64,000 bases of DNA from Paraglaciecola algarum (GCF_021532655.1 NZ_JAKGAS010000005.1:1-64000), one strand, 5' to 3'. Shown: positions 17,962 through 30,237, counted from the stretch's first letter. Made by a program: numbers and translations. The notes: a model not told the origin generated them from the letters alone.

Positions 17962-18064
17962 AAAAGCTCTTTTCAAATTTATTAGACAAAGAAGATAACA
18001 GCGTGGCCTAGAGCTTGGCTTCGAGCTCATAATAATGGCTTTTTAGGACATATATGAAAGGGGA

Positions 18065-19501
18065 TTAGCCTTTTAATGCTGATACCAGACTCTGCGTTCC
18101 CATTATCGACATCATTCGTTTGAGGTTGTAAGCCAGCACATGCAGGCTCATTTCGGTACTGACGTTTTTAAATCGTTTGGTGAGGAAGTGAGTCGACCCC
18201 ATCCACATTTTTATCGTACCAAACGGGTGCTCAACGGTTTGTTTTCGTGTGACGGCAGTATCTGGAGCTGCTTCTAGCCTGGATTGCATTTTATCCAGTA
18301 TCTCCTCGTATATCCATCGCCTTATTTTCCTTGGCTCCCGTTCTGATTGGGTACATTGAGAACGAATTTTGCAATCCCGACAAGCAACGCTATCAAAGTA
18401 CATGCGTAGCTTTCTTCCTGTGCCGGTTTCGGTGGTATCACAGCGGTATTGCAGTTCATTGTCAGCAGGACAGATGTAAACATCTTTCGTCTTGTCATAT
18501 CGAAACAACGAACGATTAAATATGCCCTTCTTTTCAGCACCCGAGGTATCGCCCTTGGGTACCAACGCTTGAGCCCCTGTATCTTGCAGTGCTTTAATAT
18601 CTTCGCTTTTGTAATAACCTTTGTCCGCCAGAATAGTGATTTTGTTGGTCTTAAGCACCTCTTGCACTTGGTTAGCAACGCTGGTTAATTGACCTCTGTC
18701 AGGTGTGTTGGTCACTTCGTGACTGACAATGAGATGATGCTTGGTATCCACCGCAGTTTGAACGTTGTAGCAAACTTTCCTGCTCATGTGATGTGTTTGC
18801 ATTAGACGCGAATCAGGATCTGTTTGAGATATTTGTTTATCGGGGTGGTCATTCACTTCTTTTTGTAACGCTTCGAGTTCAACTAAACGTTCCTTTAACC
18901 AGACCAACTTCGACGCTGACACTTCATTACCAGTGGCTTTCTCATTATTATCTTGCGTATCCATCTGGCTCAGATATTGTTGAATACTTTTCTCAACACG
19001 CTCAATGAGGAACTTTACTTTTTTCGGCGTGTAGTTTTTAGACTTGTTGTTTACCGCCTTAAATTTACTACCGTCAATGGCGAACACGGCATCACTAAAC
19101 ATGTTCATTTGACGACACAATTCTACAAACTGACGACAGGCATTTTTAATACCTTCGCTGTTGTCCTTTCTGAAGTCAGCAATGGTTTTAAAATCTGGCG
19201 ATAACCGCTCTAGTAGCCACATCAACTCAACATTGCGATGGGTTTCTTTTTCCAGGCGACGTGATGATTGAATACGGTTTAGATAGCCGTAAATATATAA
19301 CTTGAGCAGTGTTGCTGGATGATAACAGGGGCGACCAGTCTGTTTTGTCTGCACACGATGAAAACCTAATGCACCAAGATTGATTTCATTCACAAAAACA
19401 TCAATAACTCGAACAGGATTATCTTCTGTTACAAAATCATCTAGCGCTTCGGGGAACAAGGTGGTTTGTGTTCTAGATTGACCTTTAATATGGTGAGACA
19501 T
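18065..19501 (-). mobile_element. IS1182-family transposase, intact
   Basis: The 478-residue DDE transposase starts MSHHIKGQSRTQTTLFPEAL. It carries the IS1182/DUF772 N-terminal region (TGRPCYHPATLLKLYIYGYL), the catalytic start FAIDGSKFKAVN, ILADKGYYKSEDI, a CxxC-rich segment (ACRDCKIRSQC) and the final TVEHPFGTIKMWMGSTHFL. No stop or frameshift is visible, so this copy may be active. Terminal inverted repeats could not be fixed; only a shared GCTTTTT was found on the two flanks. It separates the S41 gene from the unknown cargo gene and integrase. Confidence 0.88.
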
Positions 19502-19740
19502 CGCAGATTCTCTCTGGTTTGGCTGACCATTCCATTATACAAAAAGCGGTTACTTAATAGGCAAGAAGATTAAGACTGATTGATCATAAAAACGCAATAG
19601 TTAGTCCAAAAGGTGATCAATAGTTTTCACACAGTCTGGGTCGAAAACTGACCTTAATCCAGTGACTATCAGACAATTTCCAATATGTCTGCATCTCGCT
19701 TCATTACTGTCTGTCAAATTGAATGATTAATTCAACGAAG

Positions 19741-21057
19741 TCATTTTTCTTTGCGAACTCTTATATAATTTTCTCGCCCTTTTGATTTTGCTTCCCCATA
19801 TTCATATCTACCCCCTCCCTTATTCTTTGATTTAGCCCAAAATGGTCTAATAATGCTAGCAGCATACTTATAATCTGAGGCAAAACTTACATCTCTAAAA
19901 TACTTAATTTCTGGAAATTGACTAATAAACCGCTGAAAATCTTCAATAGCATCTTGATAAGGTGTCGTATTTTCCCACTCCCCGGCATACATTTTATCGT
20001 GCTTAAATGGATATTCATTCCCAAAACATGTTAAAACCTTTTCAATATGCTTTCCCTCTGGATGAGAATCAATATCCCCTCTATCAACATTTTTCCAGAA
20101 ATATTGAGCTGCACACAACAAAATCCAAAACTTTGTCGGTACGCCATCAGATATAGACTTTTCTGTTCGGTTTAGAGAACGTTTAATGAACTCAGGTTTA
20201 ATGGTTTTGGCAGCAAAAGCTACCATTTTTTTGCCAGGAACGAGCTTGTTATCTGAATCCCTATTTTTGTTATAAGGTTCTGACGCCGAAGCGAAAGAAG
20301 CATCAAGAAACTTTTTAACATCAGCATCAATAATACTTTCTTTTACACTGCTATTTGGTTTTAAATTCTTCCAATACTTTTCATAAGCTTCAATTAGACA
20401 ATTTAGCCGTTCAGGCATGTTAGTATATTGTTCTGGGATTTTGCTTATTTTGTTCTGTATAAATTTAGGATACTTCACCAAATCTGGAAGCAGGCCGATT
20501 AATTCACTTTTATAGTTTGATGATTGAAGATCAACAAAAAGAGTCATATGGGCTGGATTGCAAGGCACGCTAGCATAATCATCTATATCTAATTTATTGC
20601 TGTTTTTCTCTGGATTGCACCAAACAAATATTCTTTGAGAATAACCTCCACCAAATTTAGGGAATATTTCCTCAACTTCACCATTCTGCATCACTCTTAT
20701 CGCCGATGAAAATACGCTGGTCAATATAGATTCACTATTCATCAGCAATTCCAAAGTCGACGAGCATAGAAGTAAATAATTAGCTACAGCATCTGATTCA
20801 CAACTGGGCTCTGTACAAGCTACTTCGTCTCCCAAACAACTCTCAACAGGAAGCTTTCCTTCATTTGCAAATAATCCTTCATGGTTCATATTCTTAACAA
20901 GGTTAATTTCATATTCCCATAAACCGTCTAAGCTACCCACACGCAATGCCAAATTAGCTGCAGGGTCTAAATTGGCAATTTCTATCAACCTTTTTTGTTT
21001 TTTAAGGGAAGCCTTATCACTTTTCTCATATAACGAATTCAAAGCCACTAATTTCAT
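19741..21057 (-). CDS. Unknown 438-residue cargo protein next to integrase
   Basis: The family is not recognised. The protein is soluble-looking, with no signal peptide or membrane segment, and has several cysteines in the first third (CLGDEVACTEPSC). A mixed alpha/beta centre contains FPKFGGGYSQRIFVWCNPE and PCNPAHMTLFVDLQ. The C-terminal half is aromatic-rich (KFWILLCAAQYFWKNVDRGD, SIIRPFWAK) and ends with a basic tail (EYGEAKSKGRENYIRVRKEK). DNA is clearly AT-rich. It lies between an IS1182 copy and a P4-type integrase, 118 bases from the latter, in the slot where integrated elements carry accessory or defence genes. A defence role is only a hypothesis. Confidence 0.5.
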   Translation of the reverse strand: MKLVALNSLYEKSDKASLKKQKRLIEIANLDPAANLALRVGSLDGLWEYEINLVKNMNHEGLFANEGKLPVESCLGDEVACTEPSCESDAVANYLLLCSSTLELLMNSESILTSVFSSAIRVMQNGEVEEIFPKFGGGYSQRIFVWCNPEKNSNKLDIDDYASVPCNPAHMTLFVDLQSSNYKSELIGLLPDLVKYPKFIQNKISKIPEQYTNMPERLNCLIEAYEKYWKNLKPNSSVKESIIDADVKKFLDASFASASEPYNKNRDSDNKLVPGKKMVAFAAKTIKPEFIKRSLNRTEKSISDGVPTKFWILLCAAQYFWKNVDRGDIDSHPEGKHIEKVLTCFGNEYPFKHDKMYAGEWENTTPYQDAIEDFQRFISQFPEIKYFRDVSFASDYKYAASIIRPFWAKSKNKGGGRYEYGEAKSKGRENYIRVRKEK

Positions 21058-21175
21058 ATCCCTACCCTTAAAAGTTCTGCTCTAATATTGACAATAACTT
21101 CCACAAAAACATATATCGACGACATATACTAAACTTTAAAATCTAGAAACTTAGAAATGCCTATTGAAGTTTATT

Positions 21176-22513
21176 TTACCCCACTAAAGACTCTATATGA
21201 TCTGCCCAGTTCTGAAGCCATATCCTGCACTCTTTTTCATATTTGTGTAAATCATAAGTACCTTCAATTCCTTTTCTTGAATGCCCTAGAATGGCTTCAG
21301 CAACCTCACTAGGACACCCCAATCTGGACAAGCCTGTCCTTACAGTACGACGAAGATCATGTGGAGACCAGTCTTCAATGCAATCAAGCCATAACTGATA
21401 CGGTTTAAATCGATGGCCATTTTTAAGTTTATCTGGGTTTTTTAAATGCCATTTAATTTCACTTAATGACTTTTGCTGTATTGGTAATTTTGTTCTGGTT
21501 GATGGGAAAAGATAATTATCTGTCATTAACTTTAATCCCTCCAAAAAACGAACTGCCTGTGTTGAGAGTTGAACATATCTCTCTGTATCATTCTTAGTCT
21601 CGCTAATATGCCAATACCTGTTTTCAAGATCTATATCTTTCCATTCAGCATTGCAAACTTCGCCCGTTCTACAACCCGTCCACAAAGCAAAACGCAGAAC
21701 ATTCTTTTGTGTAAAAGAAAATCCAGAACCAGGCAACCATTTAAGCACTATGGACAGTTCATTGTCTGAAAGTGTCCTTCTACCCTTTTCTGAGGTCAAT
21801 TTTACTCGAGCTTGCCTGAGACTACTTTTAGCCAGAAGTGCAGGGTTAGCAAAATCATCACTAAACCTTCCCAAGCCTATAGAATATTCATAAGCAGCAC
21901 AAAGCTCTCTCAATACATTGCCAGCTTGTACATTAGCCCCTCTTGCCACTATATTCATGATCAAATCAGTAATCTGTTTTCTCGTAATCTTAGCAGCGGG
22001 TATCGTACCTAAAGATAAAACAGGATCTCCGTATAGAGTTCTCCTAGTCTCTTTTTGCCCTTTCAGCTTTCTAGCCCCTGTAACACGCTTAGTCCCACCG
22101 ACGTTGTTAGCGTCCTGAATGAATCTATCTTCAATAAATTCTGACAAATAGCTTTCTATTAAATCTGTTAAAGTAAAAGAGTTAATATTTTGATCTTTTG
22201 CCTGCTCAGCTATTTGCAAAGTGACCTTTTCTTTCTCTCTTATGCCTTCTGTTTTAGGACATACTCCACTTCTTCTAAGATCTTTCAGAGCTTGTAATTC
22301 AACACGAGCTTCAGCAAGACTAACCTGAGGGTACCTTCCTATTTTCACTTGGGTCAACCTGCCAGTTTCAGGGCTTCTATAACGATAAATGAATGTCTTA
22401 GTCCCACTTTTGCCACAACTCATTCTTAAGCCTGAATACTCTCCTACATCTACTTTGACTTTATCACCTGGTTTCATCGCTTCTATTGTTCTAGCCGATA
22501 GTGGTTTAGACAT
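21176..22513 (-). CDS. P4-type tyrosine integrase
   Basis: About 445 residues from ATG 22513 (GAAGGG about ten bases before it); an in-frame TTG at 22534 is possible. The N-terminal DUF4102-like domain reads SARTIEAMKPGDKVKVDV and YPQVSLAEARVELQALKD. The central SAM-like domain is about residues 120-230. The catalytic domain has Arg in LWTGCRTGEVC, His-x-x-Arg in HDLRRTVRTGL, His in ILGHSRKGIE and Tyr in GTYDLHKY. It should catalyse site-specific integration of the accessory element. The gene is transcribed away from mutS, and iterated repeats upstream (22599-22667) look like arm-binding sites. No tRNA gene is present at this end, unlike most P4-type insertions. Confidence 0.88.
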   Translation of the reverse strand: MSKPLSARTIEAMKPGDKVKVDVGEYSGLRMSCGKSGTKTFIYRYRSPETGRLTQVKIGRYPQVSLAEARVELQALKDLRRSGVCPKTEGIREKEKVTLQIAEQAKDQNINSFTLTDLIESYLSEFIEDRFIQDANNVGGTKRVTGARKLKGQKETRRTLYGDPVLSLGTIPAAKITRKQITDLIMNIVARGANVQAGNVLRELCAAYEYSIGLGRFSDDFANPALLAKSSLRQARVKLTSEKGRRTLSDNELSIVLKWLPGSGFSFTQKNVLRFALWTGCRTGEVCNAEWKDIDLENRYWHISETKNDTERYVQLSTQAVRFLEGLKLMTDNYLFPSTRTKLPIQQKSLSEIKWHLKNPDKLKNGHRFKPYQLWLDCIEDWSPHDLRRTVRTGLSRLGCPSEVAEAILGHSRKGIEGTYDLHKYEKECRIWLQNWADHIESLVG

Positions 22514-22598
22514 ATATCTGGTACCCTTCTTCAATTAATTAAGTTGTCGGCTAAGCACTAAAACATCGTGATTCACGTTGAAATGTAGACACTTAAAA

Positions 22599-22667
22599 GT
22601 ATAGGTTTTTGGAGCTTTTTTCCTTACATTAACAATAGCACTTAAAAACCTACACATAAACCTACAC
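22599..22667. repeat. Iterated decamers, candidate integrase arm sites
   Basis: AAACCTACAC occurs at 22646-22655 and 22658-22667, 12 bases apart, and in inverted form with one mismatch (GTATAGGTTT) at 22599-22608. The position just upstream of the integrase gene fits arm-type binding sites or an Xis/AlpA site within an attachment region. The crossover core was not identified. Confidence 0.4.
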
Positions 22668-22769
22668 TTATTTATTGATTCGTATTGAATCTCATTAAAT
22701 TTAGTTAGAGTTAAATAAAGGCCAACTCGAAGCTTAAACATATACAATACAATGAGTTAAGTAATAAAA

Positions 22770-25376
22770 ATGTCAAAAAACAACACCAAAACAACACCCC
22801 CAAACAGCACTCACACACCTATGATGCAACAGTACTTGGCTATTAAGGCTGAACACCAAGATGTTTTATTGTTTTATCGTATGGGTGATTTCTACGAATT
22901 ATTTTTTGACGATGCTAAAAAAGCGTCTGAATTATTAGACATATCCCTGACTACTCGAGGCAAGTCAGGTGGTAATGCTATTCCCATGGCAGGTGTGCCT
23001 TATCACGCAGTAGAAAATTATCTAGCGCGTTTAGTCAAAATGGGCCAATCGGTGGCCATAGTCGAACAAGTGGGCGATCCTGCCACCAGCAAAGGGCCTG
23101 TTGAGCGCAAAGTGCAACGTATTGTCACCCCAGGTACTGTGTCTGACGAAGCTTTACTTGAAGACAAACAAGACAATATTTTGGCAGCTGTGGTTAGTAT
23201 TAAACAACAAAGTAAAACCTATTTTGGATATGCAACGTTAGATGTATCCACAGGCCGATTTGCCTTATGTGAACCACAAGATGTGGAAGCTTTGGCTGCT
23301 GAGATCCAGCGCACAGAACCTGCAGAGTTATTGTACCCAGAAGACTTTGAATTTTTTCATTTAATTGAACAACGTAAAGGCTTGCGACGTCGTCCTCAAT
23401 GGGAATTTGATTTCGACACAGCTACCAATCAACTTAATCAACAATTTGGCACCAAAGAGCTAACTGGTTTTGGCGTAGCAAATAGTAAAACTGGTATTTG
23501 CGCGGCTGGTTGTGTGATGCAGTATGTCAAAGACACTCAAAGAAGTGCCCTGCCCCATATTCGAAATATTGTACTCGAGACTGAAACCGACACAGTATTA
23601 ATGGACGCGGCAACGCGGCGTAATCTAGAACTCACGCAAAACTTAGCAGGTGGCAAAGACCATACCCTTGCCAGCGTGTTAGACAAAACCTCAACCCCTA
23701 TGGGCAGCCGTTTATTACAACGCTGGGTGCATCGTCCGTTAACCGACAGTAAAGTGCTCAAACAAAGACAAAGCAATATAAAGTCTTTGTTGAACAGTGA
23801 TTACCCCCAATTACAAAGTTTCCTAAAACAAGTAGGCGATATGCAACGGGTTTTAGCTCGTTTAGCACTTCGCTCTGCGCGGCCTCGTGATTTTGCCAGA
23901 TTACGACAAGCCTTTAAGTTACTGCCAGAGATCCAAGAATTTGTCACCGACCAATCCGCCGAATCGGCCAATGTAGGTTTAGTGCAATTGGCTAACGATA
24001 TTAGCCAATTTCCTGCATTTGCTGATCTACTCGAACGCGCTATCGAGGAGACACCACCTGTATTGATCCGTGATGGTGGGGTGATAAAAACAGGCTACAA
24101 CCAAGAGTTGGACGAATTGCGGGCTTTGTCTAAAGGTGCGACCGATTACATTGATGAATTAGAACAAAGAGAAAAAGAGCGCACCGGAATATCTACCTTA
24201 AAAGTAGGTTACAACCGAGTGCATGGATTTTTTATCGAAGTTAGCCGAGCTTATGCTGACCAAGTTCCGGCCGAATACGTACGCAGACAAACCTTAAAAA
24301 ACAACGAACGTTACATCATCCAAGAGTTAAAAGAACACGAAGACAAAGTACTCACCAGTCAGAGTAAATCCTTAGCCTTAGAAAAACGTTTGTACGAAGA
24401 ATTATTCGATATTTTACTGCCAGAGTTATCACGCTTAATGTTAAGCGCCGACTCTTTAGCTGAGCTTGATGTGTTAACCAACTTAGCCGAACGTGCAGAA
24501 ACCCTAAATTATCATTGTCCTGAACTAACCGACCAACCGGGTATTCATTTTGGACAAGGCCGCCATCCGGTGGTCGAACATGTAATGAAAACACCCTTTA
24601 TTGCCAATCCCATTGCGGTTAACCCGAATAGACGCATGTTGATTATCACTGGGCCAAACATGGGTGGTAAATCAACTTACATGCGCCAAACTGCTCTGAT
24701 AGTGTTAATGGCTTATATTGGCAGTTTTATTCCAGCTGAAAATGCCCAAATAGGGCCGATTGATCGCATATTTACCCGCATAGGAGCCTCTGATGATCTA
24801 GCCTCAGGCCGTTCCACTTTTATGGTAGAAATGACCGAGACAGCCAATATCCTAAACAACGCCACAGCAAATAGTTTAGTCTTGATGGATGAAATTGGTC
24901 GAGGTACCAGTACCTATGATGGTTTGTCATTAGCTTGGGCTTGTGCAGAATATTTAGCTGAAAAGTTACAATCTTATACCTTGTTCGCTACTCATTATTT
25001 TGAACTGACTCAACTAGCTGAACAACTACCTGAATTAGCGAATGTGCATTTAGATGCGGTAGAACATCAAGAAAACATTCGGTTTATGCATGCGGTACAA
25101 GAAGGTGCAGCGAATAGAAGTTATGGCCTACAAGTAGCGCAATTAGCAGGGGTACCTCGCTCGGTTATCCAACAAGCTAAACGTAAGTTAGCTGAACTAG
25201 AAAGTTTACCTACCAACTCATCTACGCCAATCGCAAAACAAGAAAGGCAATTAGATTTGTTAGACGCGGTTGACGAATTACGGATTAGTTTAAAACAAAT
25301 AGATCCAGATGAACTCACACCTAAACAAGCTTTGGATGCCTTGTATAAATTAAAGATGCTGGCAAAAAATAATTAG
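22770..25376 (+). CDS. mutS: DNA mismatch repair protein MutS
   Basis: The full-length protein has 868 residues. The mismatch-recognition domain has the Phe-x-Glu motif in [11 protein letters not shown] (about residues 40-50). The connector, lever and clamp domains follow. The ATPase carries Walker A in [13 protein letters not shown] (about 628-640), a signature region [15 protein letters not shown] and Walker B in [16 protein letters not shown]. The C-terminus includes the small dimerisation region. It recognises mismatches and small loops and recruits MutL. The start has only a weak ribosome site. The 235 bases between the integrase frame and this start must contain the promoter, so insertion of the element could have replaced the native one. 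Confidence 0.98.
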   Translation: MSKNNTKTTPPNSTHTPMMQQYLAIKAEHQDVLLFYRMGDFYELFFDDAKKASELLDISLTTRGKSGGNAIPMAGVPYHAVENYLARLVKMGQSVAIVEQVGDPATSKGPVERKVQRIVTPGTVSDEALLEDKQDNILAAVVSIKQQSKTYFGYATLDVSTGRFALCEPQDVEALAAEIQRTEPAELLYPEDFEFFHLIEQRKGLRRRPQWEFDFDTATNQLNQQFGTKELTGFGVANSKTGICAAGCVMQYVKDTQRSALPHIRNIVLETETDTVLMDAATRRNLELTQNLAGGKDHTLASVLDKTSTPMGSRLLQRWVHRPLTDSKVLKQRQSNIKSLLNSDYPQLQSFLKQVGDMQRVLARLALRSARPRDFARLRQAFKLLPEIQEFVTDQSAESANVGLVQLANDISQFPAFADLLERAIEETPPVLIRDGGVIKTGYNQELDELRALSKGATDYIDELEQREKERTGISTLKVGYNRVHGFFIEVSRAYADQVPAEYVRRQTLKNNERYIIQELKEHEDKVLTSQSKSLALEKRLYEELFDILLPELSRLMLSADSLAELDVLTNLAERAETLNYHCPELTDQPGIHFGQGRHPVVEHVMKTPFIANPIAVNPNRRMLIITGPNMGGKSTYMRQTALIVLMAYIGSFIPAENAQIGPIDRIFTRIGASDDLASGRSTFMVEMTETANILNNATANSLVLMDEIGRGTSTYDGLSLAWACAEYLAEKLQSYTLFATHYFELTQLAEQLPELANVHLDAVEHQENIRFMHAVQEGAANRSYGLQVAQLAGVPRSVIQQAKRKLAELESLPTNSSTPIAKQERQLDLLDAVDELRISLKQIDPDELTPKQALDALYKLKMLAKNN

Positions 25377-25456
25377 TAACACAATATCCATTGAGCTTGA
25401 CCATTTGGAGACCTTAAACTTCTCACTTTAATACTTATTATAATTCGGAAAACTTT

Positions 25457-25843
25457 ATGGAATGGCCTGCAATTATCACCTTAGTAGCATTATTACAGTA
25501 TATGTTTTTTTCGTTTAAAGTAGGCGCAGCTCGCGGAAAATATAAAGTGATCGCCCCTGCCGTTAGCGGAGACCCAACTTTTGAAAGAATTTATCGTGTT
25601 CAACAAAACACCTTAGAACAACTCATTGTATTTATTCCTGGCTTATGGGTATTTTCCCATTTAGTCAGCCCTCCAATCGGCGCTGCTATTGGTGCAGTTT
25701 TTATCCTAGGTAGAGCCATTTATTATGTCACCTATGTAAAAGATCCCAAGAAGCGTGGTTTAGGTTTTATGTTAGGCTTTTTTGCTTGCGTAGCCTTAAT
25801 ACTGGGTGGGTTAGGTGGAGCGACACTTAATTTAATAGGCTAA
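25457..25843 (+). CDS. MAPEG-family membrane protein
   Basis: The 128-residue protein has four predicted membrane segments (near residues 4-22, 55-75, 78-92 and 105-125). Family marks are [18 protein letters not shown] and the Arg/Tyr-containing [24 protein letters not shown] proteins include glutathione-dependent transferases and peroxidases acting on hydrophobic substrates; bacterial members are mostly uncharacterised. It lies downstream of mutS after an 80-base gap and ends at a clear terminator. Confidence 0.88.
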   Translation: MEWPAIITLVALLQYMFFSFKVGAARGKYKVIAPAVSGDPTFERIYRVQQNTLEQLIVFIPGLWVFSHLVSPPIGAAIGAVFILGRAIYYVTYVKDPKKRGLGFMLGFFACVALILGGLGGATLNLIG

Positions 25844-25854
25844 TCAAGCATAAT

Positions 25855-25892
25855 CCTCAACAACTGTATATAAGTTGTTGAGGTGACTTTTT
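25855..25892 (+). terminator. Rho-independent terminator after the MAPEG gene
   Basis: Arms CCTCAACAACT (25855-25865) and AGTTGTTGAGG (25873-25883) are perfect complements with a 7-base loop, followed after four bases by a run of five T. Confidence 0.85.
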
Positions 25893-25912
25893 CATATGAA
25901 GAATTGGGGAGC

Positions 25913-26797
25913 TCAACGTTTATTTAGACTTTCCACTCGTTTACTACTATTTCCCATAGCCACGATAAAAATAATTAGGATGGCAAATAACCAAACGCCA
26001 TTTCCAATTTGTTCACCTAATAACAGATTAGATATCACCAAAGAGAACACCACTTGTAGCAATTGAGTCTGGCTAACAGTGGCTATGCCGCCCATTGCCA
26101 TAGCTGAGTTCCATAAGAAAAATCCTAGTAACTGGCTGACAACGGTTAAGTAGAAAAAACCCGCCCAAATGCCTAAGTCAATCTGTGCTGGCTGGGTAGG
26201 AAATAATAATAACGCTGGTATCCAAAAAAATGGCATGGCTAACACTAAGGTCCAACTGATCACTTGCCAGCCTGGCATTTGTTTAGATAACCTACCACCT
26301 GTGGCATAACCAAATCCTGCGGTTACAACCGCCACTAGAAGTATTAAATCGGCCCACTGTGGCCCAGATGTTTGTTGAGTAACAGTAAATATAAATACCA
26401 AAACCGCACCTAACACGGCAAATATCCAAAAACGTTTAGGCATGTATTCTTTAGCTAACACCGCGCCAATTATGGCAGTGACCAATGGCAATATGCCCAC
26501 CACAATTATGCCTCTTGAAGCTTCGGTTAAACTCATGGCAATAGAAATACTCACTGGAAAACCAAAAGTGATGCCTAATGCGCTCAAGGCTAACCATTTC
26601 AATTGATAACTATTCGGCCGACTCACTCCTTTTAACCGTAAAATGGCCGCAGCCAATATCCCACCAAAAGCAGTGCGCCCTAAGCCGACAAACCAAGGAT
26701 CAAGTTGCTGGGTCACATAACTACTAAGGGGTAAGGTAAAACTAAATAAAAATACCGCGATTGTGCCTAATAACAGCCCCTTAGTTTGGGCACTCAT
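25913..26797 (-). CDS. EamA/DMT-family transporter
   Basis: The product is 294 residues from ATG 26797, chosen because GGAG lies 8 bases upstream and the first membrane segment follows (TKGLLLGTIAVFLFSFTLPL); the ATG at 26857 lacks such a site. Ten hydrophobic segments in two EamA repeats are visible, with typical elements GLGRTAFGGILAAAIL and a repeat end SQLLGFFLWNSAMAMGG. It is a drug/metabolite exporter of unknown substrate in the inner membrane. It is divergent from a MocR-type regulator 182 bases away, a common pairing in which the regulator controls the exporter. Confidence 0.85.
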   Translation of the reverse strand: MSAQTKGLLLGTIAVFLFSFTLPLSSYVTQQLDPWFVGLGRTAFGGILAAAILRLKGVSRPNSYQLKWLALSALGITFGFPVSISIAMSLTEASRGIIVVGILPLVTAIIGAVLAKEYMPKRFWIFAVLGAVLVFIFTVTQQTSGPQWADLILLVAVVTAGFGYATGGRLSKQMPGWQVISWTLVLAMPFFWIPALLLFPTQPAQIDLGIWAGFFYLTVVSQLLGFFLWNSAMAMGGIATVSQTQLLQVVFSLVISNLLLGEQIGNGVWLFAILIIFIVAMGNSSKRVESLNKR

Positions 26798-26979
26798 AGA
26801 CAAACTCCAAGCTGAAAATAGTGGGTTTAATCTTTGCTGTATCCAGATTTGCATCAATTGTCCTTACGTTACTGTGAATAAGGTATGCAGTGTAGAGCCC
26901 AAACAAAAACCATAACAGACTCAATTTTTAATAAAAAAACAGGTACAATACTTGTGAAATTTCGTTTTAGGCAAAACAC

Positions 26980-28386
26980 ATGGCTTTCAAATATCAAGAA
27001 TTAGCAACTCAAATTGGCGAAGATATTCAACAGGATAAATTGCGAGCTGGTGAGCCTTTGCCTGCTTTACGCCGCTTTGCTACTCAACATAACGTCAGTT
27101 TAGCTACCGCCAATAAAACCTATGAATGGTTGCAGCGCCAAGGATTAATTACGGTAAAAGCTCAATCAGGCTTTTATGTTAAAGGCCAAGTTAGTTTCAC
27201 TCCTTTGTCTCAACCAAAATTGAAATCAGTGTCTATTGAACATGATCCCTCAAACGCTATATTCGATATTTTGCAAAATGCCCTTACCTACGACCGAGTG
27301 GGCTTGAGTAATGGTTATCTCGACGAGTCACTTCGCCCTTCAACGGCTCTACAAAGGTGTATAAAACGCACGGCAAAAATTGCCAATTTAACCGCTAACA
27401 GTTATGGCCATATTCAAGGTGAATACAAGTTAAGAAGCGCTATTGGCGAGTTCATGCAGCAAAAACAATGTGCTGTATCAGCCGACAATATCTTAGTCAC
27501 TAACGGATGTTTAGAAGCAGTTAATCTAGTTATAGAGCAAGTCACTATTCAAGGTGACACTGTGGCTATTTTTACTCCTTGTTATAGTGGTCTGTTAACC
27601 GCTCTTAAGCATAAACATAGAAAAGTATTGGAAATTCCATGCGGAGCCCAAGGCCCTGACATGAGTCACGTATTGCAATTATTTAAGCAACAAGCCTTTA
27701 AGACCTTAATTTTTAGCAGTACGGCCACCAACCCCCTTGGTTTTAGTTTAAGCGACCAAAACAAACAGCAACTTGCAAGCTTAGCCAACCAATATAAAAT
27801 CAGTATTATTGAAGACGACACCTTTGGCAGCCTTGCTTACTCGTTTACCCCACCGCGCCCTGCGTTTTCTTATGAGCATGGCGGTTATGTGATTTATTGT
27901 GCTTCTTTTTCCAAAGACTTAGCGCCTAACATGCGTATTGGTTGGATTACTTCCACTAAAGATATGGCCGATTTACAACGACAAAAATTAGCCTTAAATA
28001 TAACCTGTAATATGCCCTGCCAATTAGCCATGGCGGATTATTTGTTAACTGAAAACTATCAAACACAAATCCATAAAGTGACGCAAACCCTACAACAGCA
28101 AATGGCTACTCTTCAATCTTGTGTGTTAAGTCATTTCCCTGCAGGTACTAAAGTGTCACAGCCAACAGGGGGATTCTTTTTATGGGTAGAATTGCCTAAC
28201 AAAATTAACGCTATGGATTTGTACCAATTGGCTATAGACGAAAACTTATGTTTTATGCCTGGCCACACTTTTAGCATGTCTGGCCAATATGATCATTGCC
28301 TTAGGTTGAGCATTACCCAAATATGGGATCAACAACTAGAAAAAGCAGTCTCTAACTTGGGTAAGCTAGCCAATACTTTTCTTTAA
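26980..28386 (+). CDS. MocR-type transcriptional regulator (GntR helix-turn-helix plus aminotransferase domain)
   Basis: The 468-residue protein has a GntR winged helix (about 1-70: LRAGEPLPALRRFATQHNVSLATANKTYEWL). A fold-type I aminotransferase domain follows, with NILVTNGCLEAVNLV, IIEDDTFGSLAY (cofactor Asp) and the PLP lysine in CASFSKDLAPNMRIGW. It should bind pyridoxal phosphate and a small amine ligand and control neighbouring genes, most likely the divergent EamA transporter. A hairpin follows the stop at 28389-28415. Confidence 0.88.
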   Translation: MAFKYQELATQIGEDIQQDKLRAGEPLPALRRFATQHNVSLATANKTYEWLQRQGLITVKAQSGFYVKGQVSFTPLSQPKLKSVSIEHDPSNAIFDILQNALTYDRVGLSNGYLDESLRPSTALQRCIKRTAKIANLTANSYGHIQGEYKLRSAIGEFMQQKQCAVSADNILVTNGCLEAVNLVIEQVTIQGDTVAIFTPCYSGLLTALKHKHRKVLEIPCGAQGPDMSHVLQLFKQQAFKTLIFSSTATNPLGFSLSDQNKQQLASLANQYKISIIEDDTFGSLAYSFTPPRPAFSYEHGGYVIYCASFSKDLAPNMRIGWITSTKDMADLQRQKLALNITCNMPCQLAMADYLLTENYQTQIHKVTQTLQQQMATLQSCVLSHFPAGTKVSQPTGGFFLWVELPNKINAMDLYQLAIDENLCFMPGHTFSMSGQYDHCLRLSITQIWDQQLEKAVSNLGKLANTFL

Positions 28387-28388
28387 GG

Positions 28389-28415
28389 ACTGTTTATCTT
28401 GGGTGGATAAACAGT
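28389..28415 (+). terminator. Hairpin after the MocR gene
   Basis: ACTGTTTATC (28389-28398) and GATAAACAGT (28406-28415) pair perfectly around a 7-base loop, starting three bases after the stop codon. There is no T-run, so termination may be weak. Confidence 0.55.
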
Positions 28416-28475
28416 ATTGATTCACTTTAGGAATAAACAAAAACTGATTAATTTCAATTCAAACGAGCATTTGAA

Positions 28476-28504
28476 TTGTCTGTACTACTGATTTTGTCTA
28501 TAAT
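28476..28504 (+). promoter_or_regulatory. Sigma-70 promoter of pyrG
   Basis: TTGTCT (28476-28481) and TATAAT (28499-28504) are separated by exactly 17 bases. The predicted start lies about 95 bases before the pyrG ATG, leaving a long leader; in other bacteria pyrG leaders take part in pyrimidine control, but no specific structure was assigned here. Confidence 0.75.
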
Positions 28505-28548
28505 GCGCTCCCGTCTGGTATTGGTTATTTTTGTTAAAAACAATGTAA

Positions 28549-30237
<1,689 letters not shown>

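Noticed and set aside
18000..19740. Terminal inverted repeats of the IS1182 copy
   Set aside because: Only a 7-base GCTTTTT match was found between the flanks, too little to fix the ends.
22535..22747. 70-codon frame on the minus strand between integrase and mutS
   Set aside because: It covers the repeat-rich attachment or promoter region, has no recognisable protein features, and is more likely chance.
21058..22769. tRNA gene as attachment site next to the integrase
   Set aside because: No cloverleaf-like sequence or tRNA 3' end was recognised in this stretch.
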